Below are positions 29,336 through 38,897 of a stretch of DNA of 64,000 nt, in pieces. The stretch is from contig NZ_FXUG01000017.1 of NCBI RefSeq assembly GCF_900182915.1, forward strand, positions 113,681 to 177,680, written 5' to 3'. The stretch comes from Neorhodopirellula lusitana (GTDB lineage Bacteria; Planctomycetota; Planctomycetia; Pirellulales; Pirellulaceae). A program made the translations under genes and the position numbers. Below the pieces are notes generated by a model. It did not search any database, had not been told where the DNA came from, and saw only the letters and a program-made list of their open reading frames with translations. Numbering within the stretch: position 1 is the stretch's first letter; each line of letters opens with the position of its first letter.

Positions 29336-30589
29336 ATGCGATCCTCTGCTCCCATTTTGCGTTCGGGTTCTAAGCCAGCCGTTTCCGCTCTGGTACGCGG
29401 CATCTTTCCCGTGGCCCGCATTCTGCCTGTAGCCTGCGCGTTGATGATGACCGCCAGTGCCTCGGCTCAGTATTTCGGCCCCATCGGCGTGCCATTCCGC
29501 CATGGGCCCCGAGGATTTGTGGCTCATCCCTACGGTTCTGCCGGCCCGCCGCGTCCCGTCATCGGTGTCGGCTCCGGTGTTGCCGTGGGAGCGATCCCCC
29601 ATTGGTCTCGTAGGCCCGGTTACCCAACGCCCTACTCCGCATTCGGCCACGTTCCCTCCGCCTACGCACCTGCGTACGGCCCCGCACCCGCCTACCGGTC
29701 CGTGCCAGCCTATGCCCCCATCACCGTCGCACCAGCAATTGGATTTCGTGTCGGCGGCTTTGGGCTAAGCAGCTTTGGAATGGGCGGCTTCGGCTACGAA
29801 CTGAATATCCACTCACCGGGCGTCGACTACTACGCCAACATGCGTCTTCCCGATCCACGTGCCGATCACCTTTCGGTCGACCTGCCGCCAACACCGGCTT
29901 ACCCGGTTCCGCTCGCTGAAGAGCAATATCCTGCCCAGCAATACCGAGCCCTGTCGCCGGACCAAGACGCGTATTCCGACTACGATCCCGAAAGCCCCTC
30001 GCGATTTGCTGCCGCTCTTTCAGCAATCCCTGAAGGCGATGTCTGGTTAGACCACCTCCAGCCTGAACAGGTTTACGCAGGAAACCATCCCACCGTGCTG
30101 GCGGAATTGTCGCTGCGATATCGAGGCGTGCTCGCCAACCCCGAACTGGCCTGGCTGGTCGCACTGGACGGCTTCGAAGGCACACTGCGAATCCTGATCG
30201 ACAGCACCGTGACCGCGACTGACCCCGTGACCGCGAAGGACGCCGTGACCGCGAAGGACGCCGTGACCGCGAAGGACGCCGTGACCGCGAGTGACATCGA
30301 GGCTGCCTCGCTTCAAGACGAATCGCCCAGCCAAGATGCAAACGACCAAGATGGCAACGCACAAGATGCAGACGAGTTCACGTCCGAACCCACCGAAGGG
30401 TCCGGCGACAACGCTGCACCCTCCAGCGTGCTAACCCAGCAGCCCACGATGGCTCCTCAGCTACCAACCGAAGATCCGAACACGGACGCCCGCAGCAATG
30501 CAGACGTCATCGAGCAAGAAGGCGAGTCGGAAAAAAATTCGACTGAAGAGCTCCCCGCTCCGATCGGCGAACCCACTACTTCGGTCTAA
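29336..30589 (+). CDS. Secreted Pro/Ala/Tyr-rich protein with repeat region
   Basis: A 417-residue exported protein of unknown function. A signal peptide is visible (LPVACALMMTASASA, cut before QYFGPIG). Residues 45-130 are Pro/Tyr/Gly-rich (YAPAYGPAPAYRSVPAYAP). A middle region (YELNIHSPGVDYYANMRLPDPRAD, then VWLDHLQPEQV, ELSLRYRGVLANPELAWL) looks folded. From about residue 292 a pentuplicated VTAKDA unit from an 18-bp repeat begins, followed by an acidic low-complexity tail. It is probably a periplasmic or cell-surface protein. Starts ATG; monocistronic. Confidence 0.7.
   Translation: MRSSAPILRSGSKPAVSALVRGIFPVARILPVACALMMTASASAQYFGPIGVPFRHGPRGFVAHPYGSAGPPRPVIGVGSGVAVGAIPHWSRRPGYPTPYSAFGHVPSAYAPAYGPAPAYRSVPAYAPITVAPAIGFRVGGFGLSSFGMGGFGYELNIHSPGVDYYANMRLPDPRADHLSVDLPPTPAYPVPLAEEQYPAQQYRALSPDQDAYSDYDPESPSRFAAALSAIPEGDVWLDHLQPEQVYAGNHPTVLAELSLRYRGVLANPELAWLVALDGFEGTLRILIDSTVTATDPVTAKDAVTAKDAVTAKDAVTASDIEAASLQDESPSQDANDQDGNAQDADEFTSEPTEGSGDNAAPSSVLTQQPTMAPQLPTEDPNTDARSNADVIEQEGESEKNSTEELPAPIGEPTTSV
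30209..30298 (+). repeat. 18-bp coding tandem repeat, five copies
   Basis: Units GTGACCGCGAAGGACGCC at 30227, 30245 and 30263 are identical; flanking copies at 30209 and 30281 differ slightly. They encode VTAKDA. Identity of the central copies suggests recent expansion. Confidence 0.9.
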
Positions 30590-30902
30590 AGCATTTAACT
30601 TTTATCGTAGCGTAACGCTTTAAGAGTTTCGTAAGCCAGCGTGGGGATCGAAACTCTTGACGACTTCCCCTACGGCCTACGGCATGTTTATAAAATGCTC
30701 TAGCTACCGAGGGGAAGCATACACGGGCTGAATCGCGTCACAGCCCGCAAACACTCTGCAGCCTGAAGTCATTGCCACGTATGAACGTGGCCGATGACAT
30801 TCTGAAACACGTTCTAGAGACCAACACCACCATTCTAGAACGAAGGCCGGATCAGCCCATCCAACTTGCTAGATCACGCAACTTGCTAGACCACACACTT
30901 TG
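30590..30902. other. Intergenic region with a perfect 10-bp inverted repeat
   Basis: AAGAGTTTCG (30622-30631) and CGAAACTCTT (30649-30658) form a perfect stem with a 17-base loop. The end of the gap carries a 17-bp tandem repeat that runs into the next gene. It separates convergent genes, so it may aid termination, although no T-run follows. Confidence 0.45.
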
Positions 30903-30914
30903 CTAGACCACGCA
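30864..30914. repeat. 17-bp tandem repeat, three copies
   Basis: The unit ACTTGCTAGATCACGCA is repeated at 30864, 30881 and 30898 with one to three changes. The last copy contains the stop codon of the isomerase-like gene. Confidence 0.8.
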
Positions 30915-31814
30915 CTGGTCGAACGCTTCTTGCAGCCCCGTCATGGGGTCACGCGTCGGCAAGAATTCGTGAGCGAAGTAGCCTTGGTATCCAGTATCGG
31001 CAATCGCTCGGGCGATCGGTGGATAGCACAACTCTTGAGTGTCATCCAGTTCGTGACGACCAGGGTTCCCGGCCGTGTGATAGTGACCGTAGTACGGATG
31101 GTTCTTCTCGATCGTGCGAATGATGTCACCTTCCATGATCTGCATGTGATAGATGTCATAAAGCAGCTTGAAATTGTCGCTACCAACTTGCTTGACTAGT
31201 TCGACGCCCCACTCGCTGTTGTCGCACATGTAGTCGGGGTGATCGACCTTGCTGTTCAACAATTCCATCTGCAAGGTCACGCCCGCTTTCTCAGCGACCG
31301 GCACGATCTTCTTCAGTGCGTCAACGCAATTCTTCATCCCAGTCTTGCGATCGATGCCGCGAGCGTTCCCGCTGAAACAAATCACGTTCTTCCAACCTTC
31401 AGCGCCGGTGGCTTCGATCGCCGTGTTCAGCTTTTCCAACGCCATGTCATGGAACTGTGGATCGCATAGCCCGTCGGGAAGCGGGTGCGATGAAACCATC
31501 GTGCAAACCAAGCCATGTTCCTTCAGCGTGCCAAACTCAGCTGGCGTCAACAAGTCAATGCCCACCATGCCCATGGCGGAAACCTTGGCGGCAAACTCAG
31601 GAAGCGGGATCTTGCCAAAACACCACTGGCAAACGGACTGATTCAAACGACCTTGCTTGGCATCGTTGGCGCTGGGCTGCTTATTCATAGCTGGAACAGA
31701 TTCTTCGGCTGATAGCGAGGAGGAAGTGACAATCGCGGCAGCTCCCGCCGCTGTGGCGAGTGAACGCTGAATCATTCCGCGACGATTGGTGGATGATTGT
31801 GGAGTGTCTGACAT
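30903..31814 (-). CDS. Hydroxypyruvate isomerase-like TIM-barrel protein, exported
   Basis: About 303 residues. The ATG at 31814 is chosen because a Tat-like leader follows (NRRGMIQRSLATAAGAAAIV, cut near SLSA). The mature part is an AP-endonuclease-2-type TIM barrel as in hydroxypyruvate isomerase and sugar epimerases. It shows QSVCQWCFGKIPLPEFAAK, MGMVGIDLLTPAEF, VCFSGNARG, LQMELLNSKVDHPDYMCDN with a metal-site Glu, LLYDIYHMQIMEGDI with Asp and His, and YYGHYHTAGNPGRHELDD. Planctomycetes carry many such exported copies. Substrate is unknown. The C-terminal end overlaps a tandem repeat. Confidence 0.88.
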   Translation of the reverse strand: MSDTPQSSTNRRGMIQRSLATAAGAAAIVTSSSLSAEESVPAMNKQPSANDAKQGRLNQSVCQWCFGKIPLPEFAAKVSAMGMVGIDLLTPAEFGTLKEHGLVCTMVSSHPLPDGLCDPQFHDMALEKLNTAIEATGAEGWKNVICFSGNARGIDRKTGMKNCVDALKKIVPVAEKAGVTLQMELLNSKVDHPDYMCDNSEWGVELVKQVGSDNFKLLYDIYHMQIMEGDIIRTIEKNHPYYGHYHTAGNPGRHELDDTQELCYPPIARAIADTGYQGYFAHEFLPTRDPMTGLQEAFDQCVV

Positions 31815-32094
31815 AACTTGAATAGACCGATACGAAGAGAGCTGAAACGAGGCCTTAAACGGAGGCCCAAAGCGAAGCCCGATTAGGGAAGGTGCGAACG
31901 CGCACACTGAATAACTCGGCGCCCCCGATCAGCAACGTTGACCAGAAAGGCTGGCAAGCATTCTAGCCACTCTATCCCCACAACACGAACACTCCCCCCG
32001 CATATCGCCAAAGTCAACGCCCAACCAGCGCTATCTCGTAACGCCAGAATCGAGCCCGCTTTCAATCGATGCCGCCTCCCAAGACAACAGCCGA

Positions 32095-32718
32095 CTACGC
32101 TTCTTCCGACTTCGACTCAAGTTTTTCCAACAACATCCGCAAATAGCTGCGGCTTTCGGCTTCCGCCAGAGCCAACTCACCCGCCAACTTCACGACCCGA
32201 CCTCGAGCCTCCGCGACCTCTTCGTCAGTCGGTGCGTCGGTGGGCAACATGCATTCAATTTCAGCGTAACGGCCGACCGATTCGACCTCATCCACCGTGA
32301 CCGTCATCGCTGCATGATCGCTACCGATGCGGTAGGTTCGCCGGTCCTTGGTCACCACCGCGACTTGGCGAAACCCCAGATGCTGAAACAGTCGCTGCAT
32401 CGACGTCCCATCCTGATCACCCGGATCCAGTCGCCACTCCAGTTCCTCGCGTGCTTTCACCTGCCCCGCCGAATTGGCAGCGTCCGATTCCGCAGACAGC
32501 CCCACTCCCAACTTCGGTGCCTTGTACGTCACCATCGGCACACCATCTTCACGCCGAATCCTTAACGCCTCACCCGTTTGTACGAAGTCACGGCAAGGGT
32601 GGTTGAAATACGTGTCCTCGTTTGTCATGCGCGACACATGAACGCCGCCCGCCTGGGCAATCCGCTCGATCAAACCGTCGTGGTCATCAACACGAAACTT
32701 CATCTCGATTTCAAACAT
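32095..32718 (-). CDS. CYTH-domain protein, class IV adenylate cyclase-like
   Basis: A 207-residue protein of the CyaB/thiamine-triphosphatase superfamily. The family signature EXEXK is present as FEIEMKFRV at the N-terminus. Further features are DTYFNHPCRDF, EALRIRRED, YKAPK, REELEWRL, and VTVDEVESVGRYAEIEC near the C-terminus, together giving the acidic and basic residues that line the triphosphate tunnel. Members make cAMP or hydrolyse triphosphates; the sequence does not decide which. It starts six bases after the stop of the 667-residue gene, so the two form an operon. Confidence 0.85.
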   Translation of the reverse strand: MFEIEMKFRVDDHDGLIERIAQAGGVHVSRMTNEDTYFNHPCRDFVQTGEALRIRREDGVPMVTYKAPKLGVGLSAESDAANSAGQVKAREELEWRLDPGDQDGTSMQRLFQHLGFRQVAVVTKDRRTYRIGSDHAAMTVTVDEVESVGRYAEIECMLPTDAPTDEEVAEARGRVVKLAGELALAEAESRSYLRMLLEKLESKSEEA

Positions 32719-32724
32719 GACTCA

Positions 32725-34728
32725 TCAAGCTTTACGAATAAAATCGGCTGCGTAACTTCGCACTTCACTCCCGTTGAGCACGTGCACCATCCGGAGTTGC
32801 TTCACTTCTTCATCACTGAACGAGGCCAAAGGCACGTGCACCAGTTGCTTCTTGAAACGCCGGGCCAAACGTCGCCAGCCATTGCCCGGCGGCAACGCAC
32901 TCATGATCGCGACTTGCCGACATCGTGAATGCATGCAAGCCGCCGCGATCAATCGTTCCTCCAACGTCGCCGTGAAGTCCAATCTCGGGTCCAACCAGAT
33001 GTCACGAATCGGCACCGGCGGGTACAGGAACATCGCCCCACCGTAGGAACCCAAACCAATACCTGGGCCTACCATCTCCTGAGTAAAATCGCTGGCGAAG
33101 AACGCCAACGTCGACTCCCATTCGTGTTCCGCAAACCACGTTGTCCGCCAAGGGTAATCTCGCGGATCCGCTGGACTATCGAACAACATCAAACACGCGT
33201 CAAGCTGACCCCGGCTCGGCGGAATCACCTTCACGTAAATCTGTTTTTCGTACCAATGCCGCAACGTATCGCGGATGTCGATTCCGTCTTTCACGCTGGT
33301 CGTGAACTTTTCAGTCCGCGCCAGATCCTGGCCCATGATCGCCTGCGCCCGCTGGCATACGCGGTTCCGCAGCATCTCGATGCGTTCGTCTTCCGGCGGA
33401 TAACTGCACTGCGAATACGGGTTCCAGTTGTATTCCCAACGCTCCTTTTCATCCCGCGACGCACGACGCTGCAACGAAAGAGTCTGCCACATCAACGGCG
33501 GCCCCGGCAAACGATTGACCAACGACACCACATCGCCACCCGGCAAGCGAGCTTGATCGATTCCCAGCGTGACCTGGCGTTCCTTTTCCGGATCCCAAGA
33601 ATCGTCGCCGTGATCGTCGCGATAGCCGTCGTCGGCAGTCCCCTCCTCAGTCGCGGTGCCACGAGACGACAGACTGGAGTTCACCGATCCCTGGTCGTAT
33701 CGACTCGCGATTTCGGCAACGTGTAACGCATACTGATCGCCCAAAATTTGTTGACACGCCGTCACGATCGTCACCATATCCGGCGTCATCCGGCGATTGA
33801 TCAGCGACAAGTTGCGGATGTACTTCAAACACTTCGACAACAACAACGGCGTCACGTTCCGAGCCCGGCTACCAAACTCGTTAACGTATTGTTCCTTCGC
33901 CGCGATCAACAGTTCCTTCACGCCGTCAATCTGAAGATTCTCGTCCTCTTCCAAACTCGCCCGCGCCCGTTCGTACAACGACGTGATGAACGGTAACTCA
34001 CCGAACAAGAACAACAAAGTACGCTCGTCGACCGGGTACGTGTCAGGCGGTCTCACGTCATCGTGTTCAAAGTCTTCCAGCACACGCCCACGGCCCTCCC
34101 GCAACAAACGATACGCCTCCCGGATCCACGGCCACTCCAACACACTGCACACCATCAACGTGCGTTCAAAGTTTTTCGACAGCTGGTCCAACCGAGCCGC
34201 CATGTGAGCGATCCGCACACGCGTGTGTTCGTCACTCGGCCGTGGGATACTCGGCAACACCGCCGCCGCAAACATCTCACACTTCACGTGACGGACCGCA
34301 TACGGGTCTGGCATCACCGTCGAAAATGGCTGGAAATGATTTGTTTCCAAATCAATGAACGCCCGCGGAATGTGTTCGCCCATTGCCGCTCGGATCGCCA
34401 TGATCACACCCTGGCAAGGATCGATCGGCACGTAGCTGGCCGGAGCGTCATCGAAATCGTCATCGTCTCCATCATCATCCCCTGACAACGAAAACGGATT
34501 GCCGTATTGAGGCGTCGTTTGCTGGATCACAATCGCCGGTTTCGGCAGCTCCAGCACCGCGTCTTCGACCGACTCACGGAAGGACTCCGGTAACGGCACC
34601 GCCACGCAATCAAACTGATGTTCCAGCAGGAAGCGTCGCGTCAGCCAGGCAAACTGGCCGCTTCCGTGAATGATCGGCAATACGGTGACACGCTCGTCAA
34701 GCTGCAGCAGCGATGGGGGTTGCGTCAT
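32725..34728 (-). CDS. Large conserved protein of unknown function, upstream of the CYTH gene
   Basis: About 667 residues, starting ATG at 34728 (MTQPPSLLQLDERV). An upstream start at 34848 would add 40 basic residues without family features. The N-terminal 150 residues (TVLPIIHGSGQFAWLTRRFL, VAVPLPESFRESVEDAV, then HIPRAFIDLE) have the strand-helix layout and wording of TraB/DUF5682-like proteins, which is only a suggestion. A helical middle part and a C-terminal half with MWQTLSLQRR, QCSYPPEDERIEMLR and YGGAMFLYPPVPIRDIWLD follow. No signal peptide or membrane segment. An acidic run of Asp (GDDDGDDDDFDD) lies near residue 90. Operon with the CYTH protein. Confidence 0.7.
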   Translation of the reverse strand: MTQPPSLLQLDERVTVLPIIHGSGQFAWLTRRFLLEHQFDCVAVPLPESFRESVEDAVLELPKPAIVIQQTTPQYGNPFSLSGDDDGDDDDFDDAPASYVPIDPCQGVIMAIRAAMGEHIPRAFIDLETNHFQPFSTVMPDPYAVRHVKCEMFAAAVLPSIPRPSDEHTRVRIAHMAARLDQLSKNFERTLMVCSVLEWPWIREAYRLLREGRGRVLEDFEHDDVRPPDTYPVDERTLLFLFGELPFITSLYERARASLEEDENLQIDGVKELLIAAKEQYVNEFGSRARNVTPLLLSKCLKYIRNLSLINRRMTPDMVTIVTACQQILGDQYALHVAEIASRYDQGSVNSSLSSRGTATEEGTADDGYRDDHGDDSWDPEKERQVTLGIDQARLPGGDVVSLVNRLPGPPLMWQTLSLQRRASRDEKERWEYNWNPYSQCSYPPEDERIEMLRNRVCQRAQAIMGQDLARTEKFTTSVKDGIDIRDTLRHWYEKQIYVKVIPPSRGQLDACLMLFDSPADPRDYPWRTTWFAEHEWESTLAFFASDFTQEMVGPGIGLGSYGGAMFLYPPVPIRDIWLDPRLDFTATLEERLIAAACMHSRCRQVAIMSALPPGNGWRRLARRFKKQLVHVPLASFSDEEVKQLRMVHVLNGSEVRSYAADFIRKA

Positions 34729-35260
34729 AGCCAAACCAAATTCTCGTAGTGAGGAACGAGTCGTCAAGGTAGCAGCAGATCCACGCCGCGCCATCGGGCC
34801 CAATGCTGAACCCCAAACCCGACGCCTGAATGCAATTTTACAGGACAACGGGCAAGGATTCGATCACGCCACAGGCCAAACCTGAAATAGTCGCCTCCCA
34901 AACGCAAGCGAACCCAAAAATCACTCCACCCACGCTCCCCAAGCCACCATCAGCCAAACCAATCAATCAGAACCAGACAAGATCGACAAGACTCACAAGA
35001 TCAAAGCCACACCCCCATCCCAAAACACTCACCCAACAAAATCATGTCCATCCTGTAAATCCTGTCAAAACCCATCCCCACTTACACACGACTTAACCCA
35101 AACAACAAGAAACAAGCGACCAACGTATAAGCCAAGTCACTTCCCCCGGTGAAGTCGCAGGCCTCGACAGATTGCAGGAGCGCGCAGGTGCACACGCTGT
35201 CGCAGAACCAACCCGAAACGAAGCAGCAATCAGAGCGTTATCGCGTCACTCAGAAACAGC
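34729..35260. other. Gene-free region with dispersed-repeat wording
   Basis: About 530 bases, very C/A-rich on plus. It contains ATCCTGTAAATCCTGTCAAAA (35051-35070 and flanks), the complement of a TTTGACAGGATTTACAGGAT sequence that I recall as a dispersed intergenic repeat in several bacterial phyla. A related GACAAGATC/GACAAGACT/CACAAGATC triplet lies at 34976-35002. Confidence 0.45.
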
Positions 35261-37186
35261 CTACAGCTCGATGCCTGTCTTACCGTCCCAGCGGACGAAG
35301 CCTTCAATCGCGGCATACTCTGCAAGCCCCAACGCATCGTACCGACGAGCCGTCTCCGCGTTGCGAGCCTCCGCCCGTTGCCAGAACTCTCGAGCATCCG
35401 AACCCGGGAACAACGCACGGTCCTTTTGCGATTCATGCTTGAAAATCGCAACCCGCTTTCGCTGCACCTCCGCCGGACTCAGCGGCACGGCCATTTCGAT
35501 TTGGTGCGGAGCCCATTCCTGCCAAGCACCACGATAGAACCACACCGCCGACGACGAGTACCATGGATCATCCTGACATCGCAAACACGACTGCAGGATT
35601 ACCGACAAGCAAGTACGGTGCGTCCCATGCGGGTCCGACAAATCGCCAGCCGCATAAATCTGATGCGGTTCAATTTCACGCAGCAAATTCATGGTGATCT
35701 CCACGTCCGCATCCGAAATCGGATCCTTCTTCACTCGCCCGGTCTGATAAAACGGTAAGTCCAAGAAATGCATTCGATCATCCGCCACACCACAACAACG
35801 TGCCCCCTCCCTCGCTTCACTACGACGGATCAGCCCCTTGATGTCCTGAACCGGTTCACTATCGATCTGACCAGCCTTCTTGTTACGCAAAAACGCATCA
35901 ACGTGATCGCCCAACTCATCCAAACCGGCCGGCGACAACTTAAACCGCTTACAGAAGTCCTCCACAAACTCCGCATACCGAAGCGCGTCCTCATCAAACA
36001 CAGCAATGTTGCCGGATGTCTGATACGCCACGTGCACTTCATGCCCCTGGTCAACCAAACGGATCAACGTGCCGCCCATCGAGATTACGTCATCGTCGGG
36101 ATGCGGTGAAAACAGAATGATTCGCTTCGGGAAGATATCGTCACGATTCCCCGGCCGGTCACCCACTTGTTTCGCATGGTCCGGCTTCCCGCCAGGCCAG
36201 CCCGTGATCGTCGATTGCAAATGACGGAAAACACGCAAGTTAATGTCGTAAGCACTTCCGTGGGCGGCCAGCAAATCTTGCAACCCGTGCTCGTTGTAAT
36301 CCGTATCCGTCAGTTTCAAGATCGCCTTCCCCGTGCCCTCGGAAAGATCGATCACTGCCCGGCGAATCGTTTCCGCATCCCACGTCACTTCGCCCAAACG
36401 CCACGGACTCTGAATTCGAGTCAAACCAGATGCAGCCGCTTCATCCAGCAATATCATCGCATCTGGATGATCCTGCAAAAACGTCGACGGCACGCTCGCG
36501 TTGGAAAAGCCCTCCACCGTTCGACTGACAATCGACGCCTTTCCCTCACCAAAGGCCAATAAGACGATTCGGCGAGCCTCCAGGATGGTGCCGACTCCCA
36601 TGGTCAGCGCATGCCTTGGGACATTCTCAGCCCCAAAGAAATCGCTTGCCGCGTCCGTACGCGTGACCTGGTCCAGCGTGATCATCCGTGTCCGCGAACC
36701 ACGATCCGAACCAGGCTCATTCAGCCCAATGTGACCGGCACGGTTAATACCCAACAGCTGCAAATCCAGTCCACCTGCATCACGAATCGCTTGCTCGAAA
36801 TCCAGACAATGCGCCGCCGCATCTTCCCGAGGCAACGCACCATCCAACAAGTGAATCTGTTCCGCCGGAATATCAACGTGGTCGAACAGGTGCTCCCGCA
36901 TGAAACGTGACACGCTTTGCAGCTCATTCGGCTGCATTGGGAAGAACTCATCCAGGTTGAACGTCACCACATTGGCGAACGACAACGATTCCTCCTGGTG
37001 CAACCGCACCAACTCGTTGTACACGTTTACCGGCGATGAACCGGAGACCAGGCCGATAACGCACTGGCGTCCCTGTTCGCTTCGTTGCCGAATCAGGTCG
37101 GCGATCTCTTGCGCCGCAGCCACACTCGCGTCCGATGCGCGGTCGTAGATGCGACAGGGAATCCGTTCTTGAGCGTGAATGGTCAT
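35261..37186 (-). CDS. nagB: Glucosamine-6-phosphate deaminase-like domain fused to a LmbE/PIG-L deacetylase
   Basis: A 641-residue fusion. Residues 1-260 are NagB-like: GLVSGSSPVNVYNELVR, FNLDEFFPM and GINRAGHIGLNEPGS. The His and Glu of the E. coli active site are kept, but the Asp of the DGH motif is Ala here. Residues about 350-640 are a LmbE/PIG-L domain with ILFSPHPDDDVISMGG (zinc site, His 362) and a later GTHRTC. Together the parts suggest removal of the acetyl group and then deamination of an amino-sugar phosphate, as in Bacteroidetes-type fusions. It starts in the stop codon of the ROK kinase gene (ATGA), so sugar phosphorylation and breakdown are co-translated. Confidence 0.88.
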   Translation of the reverse strand: MTIHAQERIPCRIYDRASDASVAAAQEIADLIRQRSEQGRQCVIGLVSGSSPVNVYNELVRLHQEESLSFANVVTFNLDEFFPMQPNELQSVSRFMREHLFDHVDIPAEQIHLLDGALPREDAAAHCLDFEQAIRDAGGLDLQLLGINRAGHIGLNEPGSDRGSRTRMITLDQVTRTDAASDFFGAENVPRHALTMGVGTILEARRIVLLAFGEGKASIVSRTVEGFSNASVPSTFLQDHPDAMILLDEAAASGLTRIQSPWRLGEVTWDAETIRRAVIDLSEGTGKAILKLTDTDYNEHGLQDLLAAHGSAYDINLRVFRHLQSTITGWPGGKPDHAKQVGDRPGNRDDIFPKRIILFSPHPDDDVISMGGTLIRLVDQGHEVHVAYQTSGNIAVFDEDALRYAEFVEDFCKRFKLSPAGLDELGDHVDAFLRNKKAGQIDSEPVQDIKGLIRRSEAREGARCCGVADDRMHFLDLPFYQTGRVKKDPISDADVEITMNLLREIEPHQIYAAGDLSDPHGTHRTCLSVILQSCLRCQDDPWYSSSAVWFYRGAWQEWAPHQIEMAVPLSPAEVQRKRVAIFKHESQKDRALFPGSDAREFWQRAEARNAETARRYDALGLAEYAAIEGFVRWDGKTGIEL

Positions 37187-38271
37187 GGGTTCAATTGAGC
37201 TTCAGTGTTAGAGAGCGTTTCGCGGCGAGCATTCTGTTGAGCCACCAGTGCGGCCCCGACGATTCCGGCATCGTTACCCATCGTGGCGAAATCGACAATC
37301 ATGTGTTTCCCCACCTGAACCAAAGTGGTCTTTTGAATGTGACGTTTCACCTTGTTCAAGAAACGTGTTCCCAGTTCCGTACCAGAACCGCCAAACGTCA
37401 TCGCCCCGCCCAACAGCACGACGGCCGGATCAATTAATTGTCCCAACAAGCCGATCGCCTGGCCCAAATAGGAAGCCGTGTTATCGATCACACGCAGACA
37501 GACGATGTCGCCATCATTGGCATGGTCCGCCAACTCACGCGGCGTTGTGTCCTCATTCAGCCACGCGGGAACACCGCCGCTCCCGGTATGCAGCGCGTAC
37601 GCCGATCGCAAGCGACTCAACACACCCGGTGCCCCGGCGTAAGACTCCAGGTGCCCGCAACTGCCACAAGAACACGGAATCGCGTCCTGGCCGAACCGGA
37701 TCGCCATGTGCCCCAGCTCACCCGCACAACCGTGGTCGCCGCCATGTGGGTAACCGTTCACCACGATGCCACATCCGATGCCGGTCCCAAGGGTCACCAA
37801 GCACAACGAACGTCGCCCTAAACCCAATTTCGCGTGTTCCGCAAACGCCGCTGCGTTGGCATCGTTCACCACCGCCGCCGGACGCCGGCACTTGTCCACC
37901 AAAATCTCCAGCAAAGGCCGATCAACCCAGCCCGGAAGATTCACCACCTCACGCAGACGATAAGTTTGTGTGTCCAGCACACCAGGCACGGCCAAACCGA
38001 CTCCCGACAGCGAGAACGGTTGCCCCAAGCCCTCCTCAATGCGATCGCGAGCAAATTTCATTGCGTGCTCGAAGACACCTTCCGGCGTTTTCAAAATTTT
38101 CGTTGCGACCGATGTTTGAGCGTGAATTTTCCCGCCTCCATCGACCAGTCCCATCTTCACGAACGAGCCCCCGACATCGATCCCCAAAAAAATGGGTGTG
38201 CCATCGCTGGTGGAAGAACCAGAACTGGCTGGCGAAGTGGAGCCAGAAGGTGAAATCGAATCTACAGTCAT
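37183..38271 (-). CDS. ROK-family sugar kinase
   Basis: A 362-residue cytoplasmic kinase. ATP-binding motif FLGIDVGGSFVKMGLVD is near the N-terminus, with GVGLAVPGVLD, VVNDANAAAFAE with the catalytic Asp, LVTLGTGIGCGIVVNG, and the ROK zinc motif CSCGSCGHLES. The C-terminal half has GQAIGLLGQLIDPAVVLLGG. ROK members phosphorylate glucose, N-acetylglucosamine or related sugars. The translational overlap with the NagB-LmbE fusion favours an amino sugar. A Ser/Gly-rich N-terminal tail of about 25 residues precedes the core. Confidence 0.9.
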   Translation of the reverse strand: MTVDSISPSGSTSPASSGSSTSDGTPIFLGIDVGGSFVKMGLVDGGGKIHAQTSVATKILKTPEGVFEHAMKFARDRIEEGLGQPFSLSGVGLAVPGVLDTQTYRLREVVNLPGWVDRPLLEILVDKCRRPAAVVNDANAAAFAEHAKLGLGRRSLCLVTLGTGIGCGIVVNGYPHGGDHGCAGELGHMAIRFGQDAIPCSCGSCGHLESYAGAPGVLSRLRSAYALHTGSGGVPAWLNEDTTPRELADHANDGDIVCLRVIDNTASYLGQAIGLLGQLIDPAVVLLGGAMTFGGSGTELGTRFLNKVKRHIQKTTLVQVGKHMIVDFATMGNDAGIVGAALVAQQNARRETLSNTEAQLNP

Positions 38272-38897
38272 AACGATCGGTCAGCGTTAAAGGGTGAGAT
38301 GCGATCACTATAACCGCCGACCGGTAAATGTCGCAGGTCACTATGGAATACCGACCCGCGTTTTTGCAATCTCGCCCGAAAAAACTCTTACGGCAACGCA
38401 ATGCGCACAACGCAGGCTACGTCGCACCGATTCCTATGCGTCAGAGTCCTCATCACCAACGCTTCCACGGCACCAGCGATGCAACGCACGAACGCATTCG
38501 CCGAACGCGTGCAAGAAGCCTCCCTCGATCATCAGCGAAATTGATTCGGTGACGCAGCACGGTCACCAGTCAAGCAACCACAGCGGCACCACGCTAAGAA
38601 CACGTGCGTGTTTTCGATCGCAGCCCGCCTATAGGCTTGCTGTACCGCACAATCCGACATTTGCGTTGCACGTCCAACCACAACGTTGAAAGTCATCTTT
38701 CCCGGGGATAGATTCACGAAACAAGCGTCACCATCACATGCACCCAAAGTGAATTCTTACCGAAGACTTCTTCTGCAATTTCGCTCGAACAAAGCTGATT
38801 TGCTATCGCGTTTATGGTTTAATCACTAGCGTCCAAACGCGCGTCGCGAGATTTGTTTTCGCGGGTTATCAGAGCTTTCCTTTTGGAGATTAAGAAC
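38272..38897. other. Gene-free region
   Basis: About 625 bases. No open frame shows a start with a ribosome-binding site or protein-like composition. The last 60 bases hold the promoter of the small lipoprotein gene by position. Confidence 0.4.

Noticed and set aside
29120..29650. 176-codon minus frame opposite the secreted protein
   Set aside because: Mostly the antisense of the signal-peptide gene; Gly/Ser-rich without motifs.
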